Source: Lucinisca nassula (taxonomy: Eukaryota; Mollusca; Bivalvia; Lucinida; Lucinidae). Taken from it: a stretch of DNA of 64,000 nt. Of this stretch, positions 13,196 through 23,281 are shown in pieces. Position 1 is the stretch's first letter; every line of letters begins with the position of its first letter. The notes beneath the pieces were generated by a model, which was not told where the DNA came from, made no database searches, and saw nothing but the letters and a program-made list of their open reading frames with translations. The position numbers and the translations under genes are program-made. The DNA lies in contig OY757010.1 in the NCBI GenBank assembly GCA_963580285.1, positions 146,802,675 through 146,866,674 on the forward strand, written 5' to 3'.

Positions 13196-13245
13196 TACAC
13201 CTTATATACCTATACCCTACTATATATATATCGTACACCTTCTCT
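7697..13245 (+). repeat. Satellite array, about 162-bp monomer with higher-order structure
   Basis: About 33 monomers, each starting after an (AT)n linker with CGTACACCTTATATACC and ending CATGTAATGAAGGAAAATG. Starts at 7771, 7933, 8095, 8256 and 8417 show the 161-162-bp period. Monomers fall into classes set by linked markers: A (GCGGTTG, ATTGGGATTAGCGCCTG), B (CTATACC, GCGAGTG, GGATGGGTGC), C (CAATTTGCAATG, GAGGCAAATG), A' (GCCTGTAATTTTG), D and E (GGTATGTAATGCGATTG). Classes recur in order A-B-C/E-A'-D or A-B-C. The open frames over the array are artefacts. Confidence 0.97.
13109..13193. repeat. (TA)n expansion in a satellite linker
   Basis: The linker between monomers, normally about 10-12 bp of AT, is expanded here to about 85 bp near the distal end of the array. 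Confidence 0.95.
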
Positions 13246-13299
13246 ACCTGTACCTAGTGCATCGGGCTGAATCAGTCCAACTTAGCTACACCATATCAT

Positions 13300-13625
13300 A
13301 GTGTTAGGTTTTTGTGATGTACACATGTAACGATAAGGAAAATGAAAAGTATATATCTCCTACACCTTATATACCAATGAGACCTAAGAGGATGGCCGCC
13401 TTTTCATTTTGCAATGTAAGGCTTGTAACGGTTGTAATGAAGAGAAATGAAAAATATATATCTCGTACACCTTGTATACCTATACCCTACTATGTGTAAC
13501 GGGTTGTAATGGTCTGTAATGCGTTTGTAACCAATGAAGGAAACTGAAATATATATATATATATCGAACACCTCGTATATCTATATCCTACTATGTGCTA
13601 TGGGTTGTGATGGCCTGTATAGCTG
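13300..13625 (+). repeat. Degenerate satellite monomers at array edge
   Basis: Partial monomers with extra substitutions and deletions (ATATATATCTCGTACACCTTG, GGGTTGTAATGGTCTGTAAT), then loss of similarity near 13625. Confidence 0.8.
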
Positions 13626-13710
13626 CTTGTCTAGAAGGGACTGTAATGATGTGTATATATGTTACAAAAATAGTCTTGTTTAATTTTTGGACCAATTTTG
13701 TGCGCTAGAT

Positions 13711-13724
13711 GGGGGGGGGGGGGG
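13711..13724. repeat. Poly-G run
   Basis: Fourteen consecutive G at the start of the 166-bp-unit array, where other units have a shorter G-rich block. Confidence 0.95.
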
Positions 13725-15050
13725 CATTTTTGGCGCAAGGGCTATAATTTGAACAATCATGGCAGAGGTCCACTAGATGAAGCTACACACCAAATATAAA
13801 AGAGCTGGGCCTTGTGGTTTCTGAGGAGAAGATTTTTTAAGACTGTTCCTAAAAAGTCAATGTAAAACTAAACTGGCCCCGGGGCAGGGGGACTTTTGGC
13901 CCCAGGGCTATAATGTAAATAGTCTTGATAGAGGTCCACTAGATGAAGCTTCACACCAAATATCAAAGACCTAGGCCTTGGGGTTTCAGAGAAGAACATT
14001 TTTTTAAAATTTTTCCTATATAAGTTAATGTAAAACCAAAGGGCCTCGCATCGGAGGCATTTTTGGCGCAAGTGCTATAATTTGAACAATCTTGGTAGAA
14101 GTTCACTAGATGAAGCTACACACCAAATATCAAGGACCTGAGCCTTCTGGTTTCAGACAAGAAGATTTTTAAAGGTTTTCCCTATATAAGTCTGTGTAAA
14201 ACTAAAAGGGCCCTGGGGCAGGGGGCATTTTTGGCCCCAGGGCTATAATTTGAAAAATCATGGTAGAGGTCCAGTAGATGAAGCTACACACCAAATATCA
14301 AAGACCTGGGCCTTGTGGTTTCAGAGGAGAAGATATTTTAAGATTTTTCCTATATAAGTCAATGTAAAACCAAGGGGTGCCAGGGCGGGGGTATTTTTGG
14401 CCCAAGGGCTATAATTTGAACAATCGTGGTGGAGATCCAGTAGAGGAAGCTACACACCAAATATCAAAGACCTGGGCCTTGTGGTTTTAGAGGAGAAGAT
14501 ATTTTAAGATTTTTCCTATATAAGTCAATGTAAAACCAAGGGGTCCCGGTACGGGGTTATCTTTTGCCCCAGGGCTATAATTTGGACAATCCTGATAGAG
14601 GTCCACAAGACGAAGCTTCATACCAAATATCAAACACCTGAGCCTTCTGGTTTCAGACAAGAAGACTTTTATAGCTTTTCTCTATGTAAGTCTATGTAAA
14701 ACCAAAGGGCACCGGGGCGGGGACATTTTGCGCCCCAGGATTATAATTTGAACAATCTTGGTAGAGGTCCACTAGATGAAGCTACACACCAAATATCGAA
14801 CTCTTGGGCCTTGTGGTTTCAGAGAAGAAGATTTTTTTAAGTTTTCATTAAAAACATCTATTTTTGGCTCCTGTGACCTTGATGTGCAATGGACCGGAAC
14901 CATTTGAACAACTTTGAAAGGGGACGACCTAAGGATCATTCCTGTGAAGTTTGGTCAAAATCCGATCAGTGGTTTAGGAGGAGATGTCCTTTGAAGAAAT
15001 TGTTTACGGACGGACGGGCGCACGGACGACGGACGAAAAGTGATCACAAA

Positions 15051-15082
15051 AGCTCACCTCGTCATTACATGACAGGTGAGCT
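15051..15082. repeat. Terminal hairpin of tandem-core element 1
   Basis: AGCTCACCT pairs with AGGTGAGCT, and GTC with GAC inside. Confidence 0.85.
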
Positions 15083-17591
15083 AATAAAACTATGTAAAAC
15101 CAAAGGGCCCCGGGGCAGGGGCTATAATTTGAACAATCTTGGTAGAGGTCCACTAGATGAAGCTCCATACCAAATATCAAAGACATGGGCCTTGTGGTTT
15201 CAGAGAAGAAGATTTTTAAAGATTTCCCTATATAAGTCTATGAAAAACCAAAGGGTCTCAGGGCAGGGGCATTTTTGGCCCCAGGGCTATAATTTGAACA
15301 ATCTTGATAGAGGTCCACTAGATGAAATTTCACACCAAATATCAAAGACCTAGGCCTAGTGGTTTCACAGAAGAAGATTTTTAAAGATTTTCCCTTTATA
15401 AGTCTATGTAAAACCAAAGGGCCCCCGAGACAGGGGTGTTTTTGGTCTCAGGGCTATAATTTGAACAATCTTGGTAGAGGTCCACTAGATGAAGCTTCAT
15501 ACCAAATATCAAAGACCTAGGTCTTCTGGTTTCAGAGAAGAAGATTTTTCAAGATTTTCCCTACATATAAGTCTATGTAATACCAAAGGGCCCCAGTGGG
15601 GGCATTTTGGCCCCAGGGCTAAAACTAAACAATCTTGGTAGGGGTCCACAAGATTAAGCTTCATACCAAATATCAAAGACCTAGGCCTTGTGGTTTCAGA
15701 GAAAAAGATTTTTCAAGATTTTCCCTAAATAAGTCTATGTAAAACCAAAGGGCCCTGGAGCGGAAGCATTTTTGGCCCCAGGGCTATAATTTGAACAATC
15801 TTAGTAGGGGTCCACTAGGTGAAGCTTCATACCAAATATCAAAGAACTGGAACTTGTGGTTTCAGAGAAGAAGATTTTTAAAGATTTTCCCTATAGAAGT
15901 CATGTAAAACCAAATGGCCCAAGAGCGGGGGCAATTTTGGCCCCAGCACTATAATTTGAACAATCTTGGTAGGGGTCCACTAGGTGAAGCTTCATACTAA
16001 ATATCAAAGACCTGGGCCTTGTGGTTTCAGAGAAGATTTTTAAAGATTTTCCCTATATAAGCCTATGTAAAACCAAAAGGCCCAGGTGGGTGGGGGGGTG
16101 GGGGGGGGACCTGGGCCTTGTGGGGTGAAGCTTCATACCAAATATCAAAGACATGGGCCTTACGGTTTGAGAGAAGAAAATTTTTAAATATTTTCCCTAT
16201 ATAAGCCCATGTAAAACCAAAGGGCCCGAGAGCGGGGGCATATTTGACCCCAGCACTATAATTTGAACAATCTTGGTAGGGGTCCACTAGATGAAGCTTC
16301 ATATCAAATATCAAAGACCTAGGCCTTGCGGTTTCAGAGAAGAAGATTTTTAAAGATTTTCCCTATATAAGCCCATGTAAAACCAAAGGGCCCCGGAGCG
16401 GGGGCATTTTTGGCCCCAGCACTATAATTTGAACAATCTTGGTAGGGGTCCACTAGATGAAGCTTCATACCAAATATCAAAGACCTGGGCCTTGCGGTTT
16501 CAGAGAAGAAGATTTTTAAAGATTTTCCCTATATAAGCCCATGTAAAACCAAAGGGCCCCGGAGCGGGGGCATATTTGACCCCAGCACTATAATTTGATC
16601 AATCTTGGTAGGGGTCCACTAGATGAAGCTTCATACCAAATATCAAAGACCTAGGCCTTGCGGTTTCAGAGAAGAAGATTTTTAAAGATTTTCCCTATAT
16701 AAGCACATGTAAAACCAAAGGGCCCCGGGGCGGGGGCAATTTTGGCCCCAGCACTATTATTTGAACAATCTTGGTAGGGATCCCCTAGATGAAGCTTCAT
16801 ACCAAATAACAAAGACCTGGGCCTTACGGTTTCAGAGAAGAAGATTTTTAAAGCTCTTCCCTATATAAGCCCATGTAAAACCAAAGGGCCCCGGAGCAGG
16901 GGCATTTTGGCCCCAGCACTACAATTTGAACAATCTTGGTAGGGGTCCACTAGATGAAGCTTCATACCAAATATCAAAGACCTGGGCCTTGCGGTTTCAG
17001 AGAAGAAGATTTTTAAAGATTTTCCCTATATAAGCCATGGAAAACCAAAGGGCCCCGGAGCGGGGGCATTTTTGGCCCCAGCACTACAATTTGAACAATC
17101 TTGGTAGGGGTCCACTAGATGAAGCTTCATACCAAATATCAAAGACCTGGGCCTTATGGTTTCAGAGAAGAAGATTTTTAAAGATTTTCCCTATATAAGC
17201 CCATGTAAAACCAAAGGGCCCCCGGAGCGGGGGCATTTTTGGTCCCAGCACTATAATTTGAACAATCTTGGTAGGGGTCCACTAGATGAAGCTTCATACC
17301 AAATATCAAAGACCTGGGCCTTGTGGTTTCAGACAAGAAGATTTTTTAAGTTTTTGGTGAAAAAAATCTATTTTTGGCTCCTATGACCTAGATGTGCAAC
17401 GGACCGGAACCATTTGAACAACTTTGAAAGGGGACCACCTAAGGATCATTCCTGTGAAGTTTGGTCAAAATCCAATCAGTGGTTTAGGAGGAGATGTCGT
17501 TTAAAGAAATTGTTTACGGACGGACGCACGCATGGACGACGGATGAAAAGTGATCCCAAAAGCTCACCTCGTCACTACGTGACGGTGAGCT
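15083..17591 (+). mobile_element. Tandem-core element 2, head-to-tail with element 1
   Basis: About 14 further units of the same family, period about 166 bp, one of them (16100-16130) disrupted by a G-rich stretch. The same 3' block follows at 17370-17560 and the same hairpin at 17561-17591. The element starts directly after the hairpin of element 1. Confidence 0.75.
17561..17591. repeat. Terminal hairpin of tandem-core element 2
   Basis: AGCTCACC pairs with GGTGAGCT, with an inner GTC/GAC pairing. Confidence 0.85.
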
Positions 17592-17599
17592 AAAAATGA

Positions 17600-18180
17600 A
17601 TACGGAGTATAACATCTAAACCCGGCTTTGATCATTTTCGGCATACAGGTTGATATTGACAAAAATCAACCCGCAAAATTGCCTTATGCCAAATTACTTT
17701 ACAAACGGCCTCGCCTAGGCAAACTGAAAAATTATTTCGAAGTGTAACTTCTAATCTACTTGGAATATTTTTGACAGCTGTTAGCATACAGATAGATAAT
17801 GTACCGATCTAACAAACGCGATTCCTGAATGTCCAATTTCTTTATTTTAGCCTCGGCAAGGTAAAAAATTCACCCCTGACACGGTCGTATAACTTTCAAA
17901 CCGACGGGTATATTTTTATAATGTTTTGCATGCAGATGTTAATTGACAAGATCAAGCTAATGATATTGTCTAATGCCAGATAGCTTTATAAACAGCCTCA
18001 CCGAGGCAATTTTTAAAGACTGATTACGGATGTATAACTTATAAACTGCTGGGAAAATTATGATAATTTTTCGCATAAAGATAAACATCATCAAGGCATA
18101 ACCAAGGAGAATGTCTAATCCAAGATAAATAACATCCCCAAGGTAATATTTCAAAAACTGATTACATAAAAAACTTTAAA
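17600..18180. repeat. Highly diverged tandem array, about 145-bp unit
   Basis: Four related units can be aligned by CCTCGCC.AGGCAA-like blocks near 17710, 17850, 17996 and 18130, each followed by a variant of TGTATAACTT.TAAACC. Divergence is high, so the boundaries are soft. Confidence 0.55.
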
Positions 18181-18272
18181 GCCGCAAAACAATTGGCAAG
18201 CCGCAGTTATTGCACGAACTATAGCTCAGCAGAAATCTTCAAGTAAACTGTAGAACTGCATGGTTGCTGTAT

Positions 18273-18359
18273 TGCTCAAAAACGTTGATTGGAGGTACTT
18301 GATAAAACTGCCTCGTCAAGGCGGTTCAATCAAGTCCCTGCAATCAATGTTTTGAGCAG
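18273..18359. repeat. H2 hairpin repeat
   Basis: TGCTCAAAAAC...GATTG pairs with CAATC...GTTTTGAGCA, with CCTCGTCAAGGCGG near the turn. It is a member of the H2 foldback family. Confidence 0.8.
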
Positions 18360-18644
18360 AGATAAGTAAATATCACAATTTTGTATCTTAAAATTTTCCA
18401 TTTTTTCCCCAAAAATTTGACAATGTATTTGTACAGGCGTGTTTTCGTGATGGTTGTTGCGGGGACTACACTTTAGCGTGAGTTAATTTCAATATAGGTC
18501 TTGTTGCTTTAACATGACTTCTGGCCCAGAATAGCTTCAAACAGCTATGTTCATTGGATCAATATGAGCCTGAATTAAAATACCAATCAGACGCTAAATC
18601 AAATTATCAAAGCTACGCTCCATCAGCACTCTCAGTGCTTTGAT
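18360..18644. other. Unassigned sequence
   Basis: No gene or repeat unit was recognised. A short inverted pair (AGCACTCTCAGTGCT) lies near 18624-18638. Confidence 0.35.
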
Positions 18645-18800
18645 GTGGGAAAGTAACTGTCCTTAAGGCTTTCCGCTATTAATGTTTCCATTAGGGTATA
18701 GTTATTTCATGTTTGTGTTTCTTTCCCTTTGGTGTCTCTGATGGGAGCTGTGGGTTAATTGTACCGATTCCTAATCATTGTCTTCTCTTCTATTTTTCAC
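18645..18800. repeat. R6 dispersed repeat fragment
   Basis: It shares GTGGGAAAGTAACTGTCCTT and CTTTCCCTTTGGTGTCT with the longer copies at 38505-38735 and 45690-45945 (inverted). Confidence 0.7.
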
Positions 18801-18849
18801 AGCAGAAGCAAAGTCTTTCCTTGAGTAGTAGATCCCCTTTTCAGATGAG

Positions 18850-18935
18850 TTTAATTTACAGGAACATGAACATGAAGTGCCAAAAGTTGTCTTCTTTGTA
18901 TACAGGGGCAGAAAATTGACCAGGTGTTTTTGTTT
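18850..18935. repeat. Fragment of the AAGGGGAATGGGAACACC MITE
   Basis: It aligns with the 3' interior of the copy at 35701-35913 (GAAGTGCCAAAAGTTGTCTT, then GGCAGAAAATTGACCAGGTG). Confidence 0.5.
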
Positions 18936-19002
18936 CCCCAAAACAATAAGATGATTTTTAGGGGGAAAATTAATTTAGAAAATGTCTGAACTTTTCAAAA
19001 AC

Positions 19003-19049
19003 AGTGAAGGCCCTGATCAGATGCCGCATTCTGGGCCTACACTGTTTGT
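19003..19049. repeat. H1 hairpin repeat, disrupted by SINE2
   Basis: It begins like an H1 copy (CCCTGATCAGATGCCGCATTC). SINE2 starts within it, and CTACACTGTTTGT at its end serves as the target duplication. Confidence 0.65.
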
Positions 19050-19441
19050 GTGCAGTGGAGTTTAACGGCCCAGTCAACACTATTTAAGGTCATTTATTAG
19101 CCGGGCAGTTTACCTATCCACACTTTTCCTGGGCAGGCTTATACGCGGTTAACCAGTACAGTGCACATTCTTTTGCACAAAACTGAAAATTGCCCTTCTT
19201 GAATCAGCGGAACGGAGAGATTGACCCTAGAAAAGATTTCATGATCAATCTCCACGAGTGAGTATTTGAGTTTTACATCCCACCAACAGCTAAGGTCATA
19301 TGGAGACGGGACCTCAGTTTAATGACTCATCAGAAAGTCTGTCAATCTCCACAAAAGAATGTTGCCGACCCCAGCAGGTATCGAACCTGCGTCCTCCTGA
19401 TCACCCGTCAGAACCGCATCCAACTGAGCTACTGCAGCCGG
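19050..19441 (-). mobile_element. SINE2 (tRNA-derived), carrying a nested SINE1 fragment
   Basis: Minus-strand tRNA-like head: box A TAGCTCAGTTGG and box B GGTTCGATACC. A conserved body follows, with TCAAGAAGGGCAATTTTCAG, CCTGCCCAGGAAAAGTGTGG and the 3' end GGGCCGTTAAACTCC. Flanking duplicates CTACACTGTTTGT (19037-19049) and CTACACGGTTTGT (19442-19454) differ at one base. Confidence 0.85.
19256..19341 (-). mobile_element. 5'-truncated SINE1 nested in SINE2
   Basis: An 86-bp SINE1 3' part in minus orientation, flanked by the perfect 11-bp duplication TCAATCTCCAC (19245-19255, 19342-19352). It shows that SINE1 moved after this SINE2 copy inserted. Confidence 0.85.
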
Positions 19442-19535
19442 CTACACGGTTTGTAAGTGTCATGTTTGGGGGATTATCATACATAACAATAACATCAATT
19501 TTGTAAAAAAAAATAATAATTTAGAAACTGGCTAT

Positions 19536-19606
19536 TTTACAAACAATGATAGCCCGGATCAGATGCCGTTATTCTGTGGCATCTAATCTTGGCCTGCAAT
19601 GTTTGC
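19536..19606. repeat. H1 hairpin repeat
   Basis: ACAAACAATGATAGCCCGG, GATCAGATGCCG and GTGGCATCTAATC, then GCAATGTTTGCC: two imperfect arms around TTATTCT. Confidence 0.75.
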
Positions 19607-19671
19607 CAGTGTTGTGTCATGGGGATTCCCATCTTGGCAATGAGGCAGAATAAGATCAGACAGTTGAACAG

Positions 19672-19970
19672 CATTTGCTTTCTTGCACACCAGATAAGGA
19701 AATCCATAGTTTTAGTTTGGGATAGAAATTCTGTTCTGACCCTGGTGTTCTTATGCAAAATTGAATGCACTGGTTGAATACGACTTCATATGCATTGTCA
19801 ATATGGTTGTCGTCACAGCATGTTATGTAACGTCACTAAACATCACAACACGATCATGACAATATGGCGGACGTTGGCAACAGAGGTGAATGTATTATAA
19901 AAAAATCCATGCCCAGAAATGAAAGGTATACAAGAAAAAGAATCCTACATGTGTGAGAGGTTGATAGAGC
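19672..19970 (+). repeat. Left part of a dispersed foldback element
   Basis: It is homologous to 52405-52700 (CTTTCTTGCACACCAGA.AAGG, GTAACGTCACTAAACAT, CAAGAAAAAGAATCC). It continues at 21721 after an inserted tandem-core element. Confidence 0.75.
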
Positions 19971-21720
19971 TAGAAATGTGTCAATATGACACAGATGCCC
20001 CCGCCCAGGGTCCACCTGTCCCGGAAAAAAATCATGTTGCAACCACAGCTGTCATTGGACAGCATAACTCACCTGGAACAGTGTCCTTGAGGTCAATGGT
20101 ATGGGTAGGGGTAATGCCGATTCAGCCTTTGAAAAAATAACTATTTTCATATCCCTATCCATCAATTTTGGAAAATATGAGCTCTTAAAACTTTAACATT
20201 AAAAACTTCTAGGTCCGTGACCTTGACCTTGAGGTCCTGGGCAAGGGCAGGATAATTGTTGAATGAAACTTTTTACCTTTATCTATCATCCTTCCAAATA
20301 TGAAGCAAATCCAATATATGGTTTGGAAAATATGAGCTCTTAACATACTTCAGTATTAAAAATTTCTATGGCTGTGACCTTGACCTTACCTTGACCTTGA
20401 GGTCACATGCATAGCTGTATGTCTTGTTGGACCTGTATCTATAATCATACCAAATATAAACCCAATCCCATCATATAGTTTTCAAAATATGAATTCTTAA
20501 AAAAATAATGTTTAAAAATTTGTCTGTGAGCTTGAACTTGAATCATAGGCATAGGTAGGCGTATGACAAATGGAACTTTGGACCTGTATGTATCATCAAA
20601 CCAAATATGAACCAAATGAATCATAAAAGTTCAGGTTGTACCTGGTACAAATATCTTAACCGGAGTCTTAAACATTAAAACTTTCTAAGAATGTGACCTT
20701 GAACTTGAGGTCATGTGTATGGGTGGGGGCATTGCTGAATAAAACTTTGAACCTATATCTATCATCATACCAAACATGAACCACATTCATTACATGGTTT
20801 GGAAAATATGAGCTCAAATTCTACCTGGTACAAATAGGTTAACCTGGGTCTTAAACAATAGAAATTTCTAAGTATGTGACCTTGACCTTGAGGTCATGGG
20901 CATGGGTGGGGGTATTGCTGAACAAAACTTTGAACCTATATCTATCATCATACCAAACATGAACCACATTCATTACATGGTTTGGAAAATATGAGCTCAA
21001 ATTCTACCTGGTACAAATAGGTTAACCTGGGTCTTAAACAATAGAAATTTCTAAGTACGTGACCTTGACCTTGAGGTCATGGGCATGGGTGGGTGTATTG
21101 CTGAACAAAACTTTGAACCTATATCTATCAGCATACCAAATATGAACCAAATTCATTACATGGTTTAGAAAATATGAGCTGAAGTTCTACCTGGTACAAA
21201 TACCTTAACCCGGGTCTTAAACATTAAAATTTCTAGGTCCGTGACCTTGACCTTGAGACCACGGGTAGATGTGGGGGTATTGCTGGATAAAACTTTGGAC
21301 CCATATCTATCATCATACTAAATATAAACCACATTCCTTGCATGGTTTGAAAATATGAGCTCAAGTTCTACCTGGACCAAAAACCTTAACCTGAGTCTTA
21401 AACATTAAAAATTTCTAAGTCCTTGACCTTGACACCATGGGTAGGTGTGGGGGTATTGCTGGATAAGACGTTGGACCCATATCCATCATCATACTAAATA
21501 TAAACCACATCCACTGCATGGTTTGAAAAATATGAGCTCAAGTTCTACCCTGACCAAAAACCTTAACCTGAGTCTAACAGGATTATGTAGGTACACGATT
21601 ATGTACGTACACACTTTCGTACATTCGGACGCACGTACGCAAGTACGCACATACCCACGGACGCACATACAGAAAACCGAAAAACTTTATGCCCCCGGCA
21701 TCATATGATGTGGGGGCATA
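19971..21720 (+). mobile_element. Tandem-core element (about 178-bp units) ending in a hairpin
   Basis: The 5' end TAGAAATGTGTCAATATGAC is shared with a second element at 28646. The core has seven or more units with GTGACCTTGACCTTGAGGTC and GGGGGTATTGCTGAA (20720, 20902, 21080, 21256, 21436), then ACGTACG/ACGC repeats and a terminal hairpin (21688-21720, TATGCCCCC with GGGGGCATA). It lies inside a foldback element whose uninterrupted relative is at 52.7 kb. Confidence 0.75.
21688..21720. repeat. Terminal hairpin
   Basis: TATGCCCCCGGCATCA pairs with TGATGTGGGGGCATA nearly end to end. Confidence 0.9.
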
Positions 21721-21840
21721 AAAATCTGTCCCTCGGGATCACTGTCTGACATCACTTGGCAAGCCTCGTGATGCCGGACAGTAACCCTCGGGTCCGATTT
21801 TTCCATCCACCAGTCACAACCATGTAAGGTTCTTATATTC
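21721..21840 (+). repeat. Right part of the interrupted foldback element
   Basis: TCTGTCCCTCGGGATCACTG, then the inner hairpin CTGTCTGACATCAC / GTGATGCCGGACAG, then CCCTCGGG and TTTTTCCATCCACC, as in 52695-52800. Confidence 0.8.
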
Positions 21841-21879
21841 TGTGCCCATGAAACAACATGATCTTGACAAGTCATTTGT

Positions 21880-22187
21880 TTGTTTGTTTGTATTGGAGTT
21901 TAATGGCCTAGTAAACACTATCTAGGTAATTTTAACCAGGAAAATTACCTATACACACTTTTCCTTGGCAGGCTTATGCATAAGCGGTTAACCAGTACAG
22001 TGCATTCTTTCGCCAGAAACTGACAACTGCCCTTCTCGAATCAGCAGAAGGGAGAGAATGACCGTAGAAAAGATTTCATGATCAATCTCAATGAAAGAAT
22101 GTTGCCGACCCTGGCAGGTATCGAACCCATGTCCTCCTGATCACCAGTTAGACGCGCATCAGACTGAGCTACCGAGGCGGGCTACAC
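21880..22187 (-). mobile_element. SINE2 copy
   Basis: The tRNA-like head lies at the right end (box A TAGCTCAGTCTGATGC, box B GGTTCGATACC on the minus strand). The body is as in 19050-19441, and the tail on the left is (CAAA)n. Right-flank sequence 22188-22410 is homologous to 19442-19690, so the block was duplicated together with its flank. Confidence 0.85.
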
Positions 22188-22271
22188 TGTTTGCAAGTGT
22201 CATGCTTTGGCAATTATCATATATAACAATAACAGCATTTAAAAAAAAAAAATAGAAACTGGCTATTTTGC

Positions 22272-22346
22272 AAACAATGATAGCCCTGATCCGATGCCGT
22301 AATTCTGTGGCATCTAATTAATCTTGGCCTGCACTGTTTGCCAGTG
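22272..22346. repeat. H1 hairpin repeat
   Basis: GCAAACAATGATAGCCCTGA and GATGCCGTAATTCTGTGGCATC, then GGCCTGCACTGTTTGCC. It is paralogous to the copy at 19536. Confidence 0.8.
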
Positions 22347-22445
22347 CTGTGTCATCGGCATTCTCATCTTGGCAATAAGGCAGACTGAGATCAGGCAGTT
22401 AAACAGCATTTGCTTTCTGTGCCCATGAAACAACAGGATCTGGAC

Positions 22446-22782
22446 AAGTCAATTGTTTGTTTGTTTTTTTGTTTGTTTGTCTTGGATTTTAATGGCCCAG
22501 TCAACACTATTTAGGTCATTTTTTAGGCCGGGAAGTTTACCTATCCACACTTTTCCTGGGCAGGCTTATACATAAGCAGTTATCCAGTACAGTGCACATT
22601 CTTTTCGCCAGAAACTGACAACTGCCCTTCTTGAATTAGCGGAAGGGAAAGATTGACCACAGAAAAGATTCCATGATCAATCTCCATGAAAGAATGTTGC
22701 AGACCCTGGCAGATATTGAACCTGCATCCTTATGATCACCAGTAAGGACGTGCATCTGACTGAGCTACCGAGGCCGGCTGAC
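22446..22782 (-). mobile_element. SINE2 copy with (CAAA)n tail
   Basis: Full-length minus-strand SINE2. It has a longer T/G-rich left end, the reverse of a (CAAA)n tail. The head is at 22680-22782. No clean target duplication was seen. Confidence 0.8.
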
Positions 22783-22969
22783 AAGAAAATAATCCTGTTC
22801 AAATTTGCAGCAATTTAAATAAATACGGAATTCTAATAATACAGTAAGGAAAATGGGTCATAGCCAACACAATTTCTGCTGCGGTTTTTACAAGGGAGGT
22901 AACCTATGTGACTTCTAGTTTGTTTTTGTAAACTAAGCCTTAGAAGGAGGAGTATATCATTAAAATTTG

Positions 22970-23205
22970 TTCTTTTTGTACCAAATGGAATCTTCCTCCT
23001 TATATATAGAGTAGGAGTCCATTCCAAATATAGGGTTGTCTGGTTGTGCTTTCTTCAAATCTAAATGATCTATTTGGAAACTGGCTGAACCTTTTGCAAA
23101 CAGTGTAGGCCCTGATCAGACACTGCATTCTGCAGCGTCTGATCTGGGCCTGCACTATTTGCCAGGGTACCCATTTTGGGGTTTCTGGTACTAAATGGTT
23201 TAAGG
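22970..23205. mobile_element. MITE with GGTACC-type TIRs, contains an H1 hairpin
   Basis: It is homologous to 52934-53178. Ends CTTTTTGTACCAAATGG and CTGGTACTAAATGG are inverted relative to each other. The H1 hairpin at 23095-23163 is internal. Confidence 0.7.
23095..23163. repeat. H1 hairpin repeat
   Basis: GCAAACAGTGTAGGCCCTGA with GATCAGACACTGCATTC, and CTGCAGCGTCTGATC with GGGCCTGCACTATTTGC. Stem about 28 bp with few mismatches. Confidence 0.85.
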
Positions 23206-23281
23206 GTATACCGAAATTCATGAAGGGTGTCAGAAGTATTTTTGAAAGTGTTGTATCCCCAGAATGTATAGGGTATACATT

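Larger units (their letters stand above)
13700..15082 (+). mobile_element. Tandem-core element 1 (about 166-bp units) with 3' block and hairpin
   Basis: Seven units with CACTAGATGAAGCT spaced about 166 bp (13769 to 14768), then a non-repeated 3' block (14860-15050) with GGACGGACG-type repeats, ending in a hairpin at 15051-15082. Order (tandem core, ACGG-type microsatellite, terminal hairpin) matches bivalve 'pearl'/Helentron-associated elements. That assignment is an inference. Confidence 0.75.

Noticed and set aside
7978..13238. Open frames in the 162-bp satellite
   Set aside because: They span parts of monomers and linkers, change frame between copies and have no protein signature.
7697..17591. 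CRISPR array
   Set aside because: The repeats are 162-166 bp without unique spacers, and the DNA is eukaryotic.
19380..19441. Functional tRNA gene on the minus strand
   Set aside because: The tRNA-like sequence is the head of SINE2, repeated at 22.1, 22.7 and 30.2 kb with the same body and tail.
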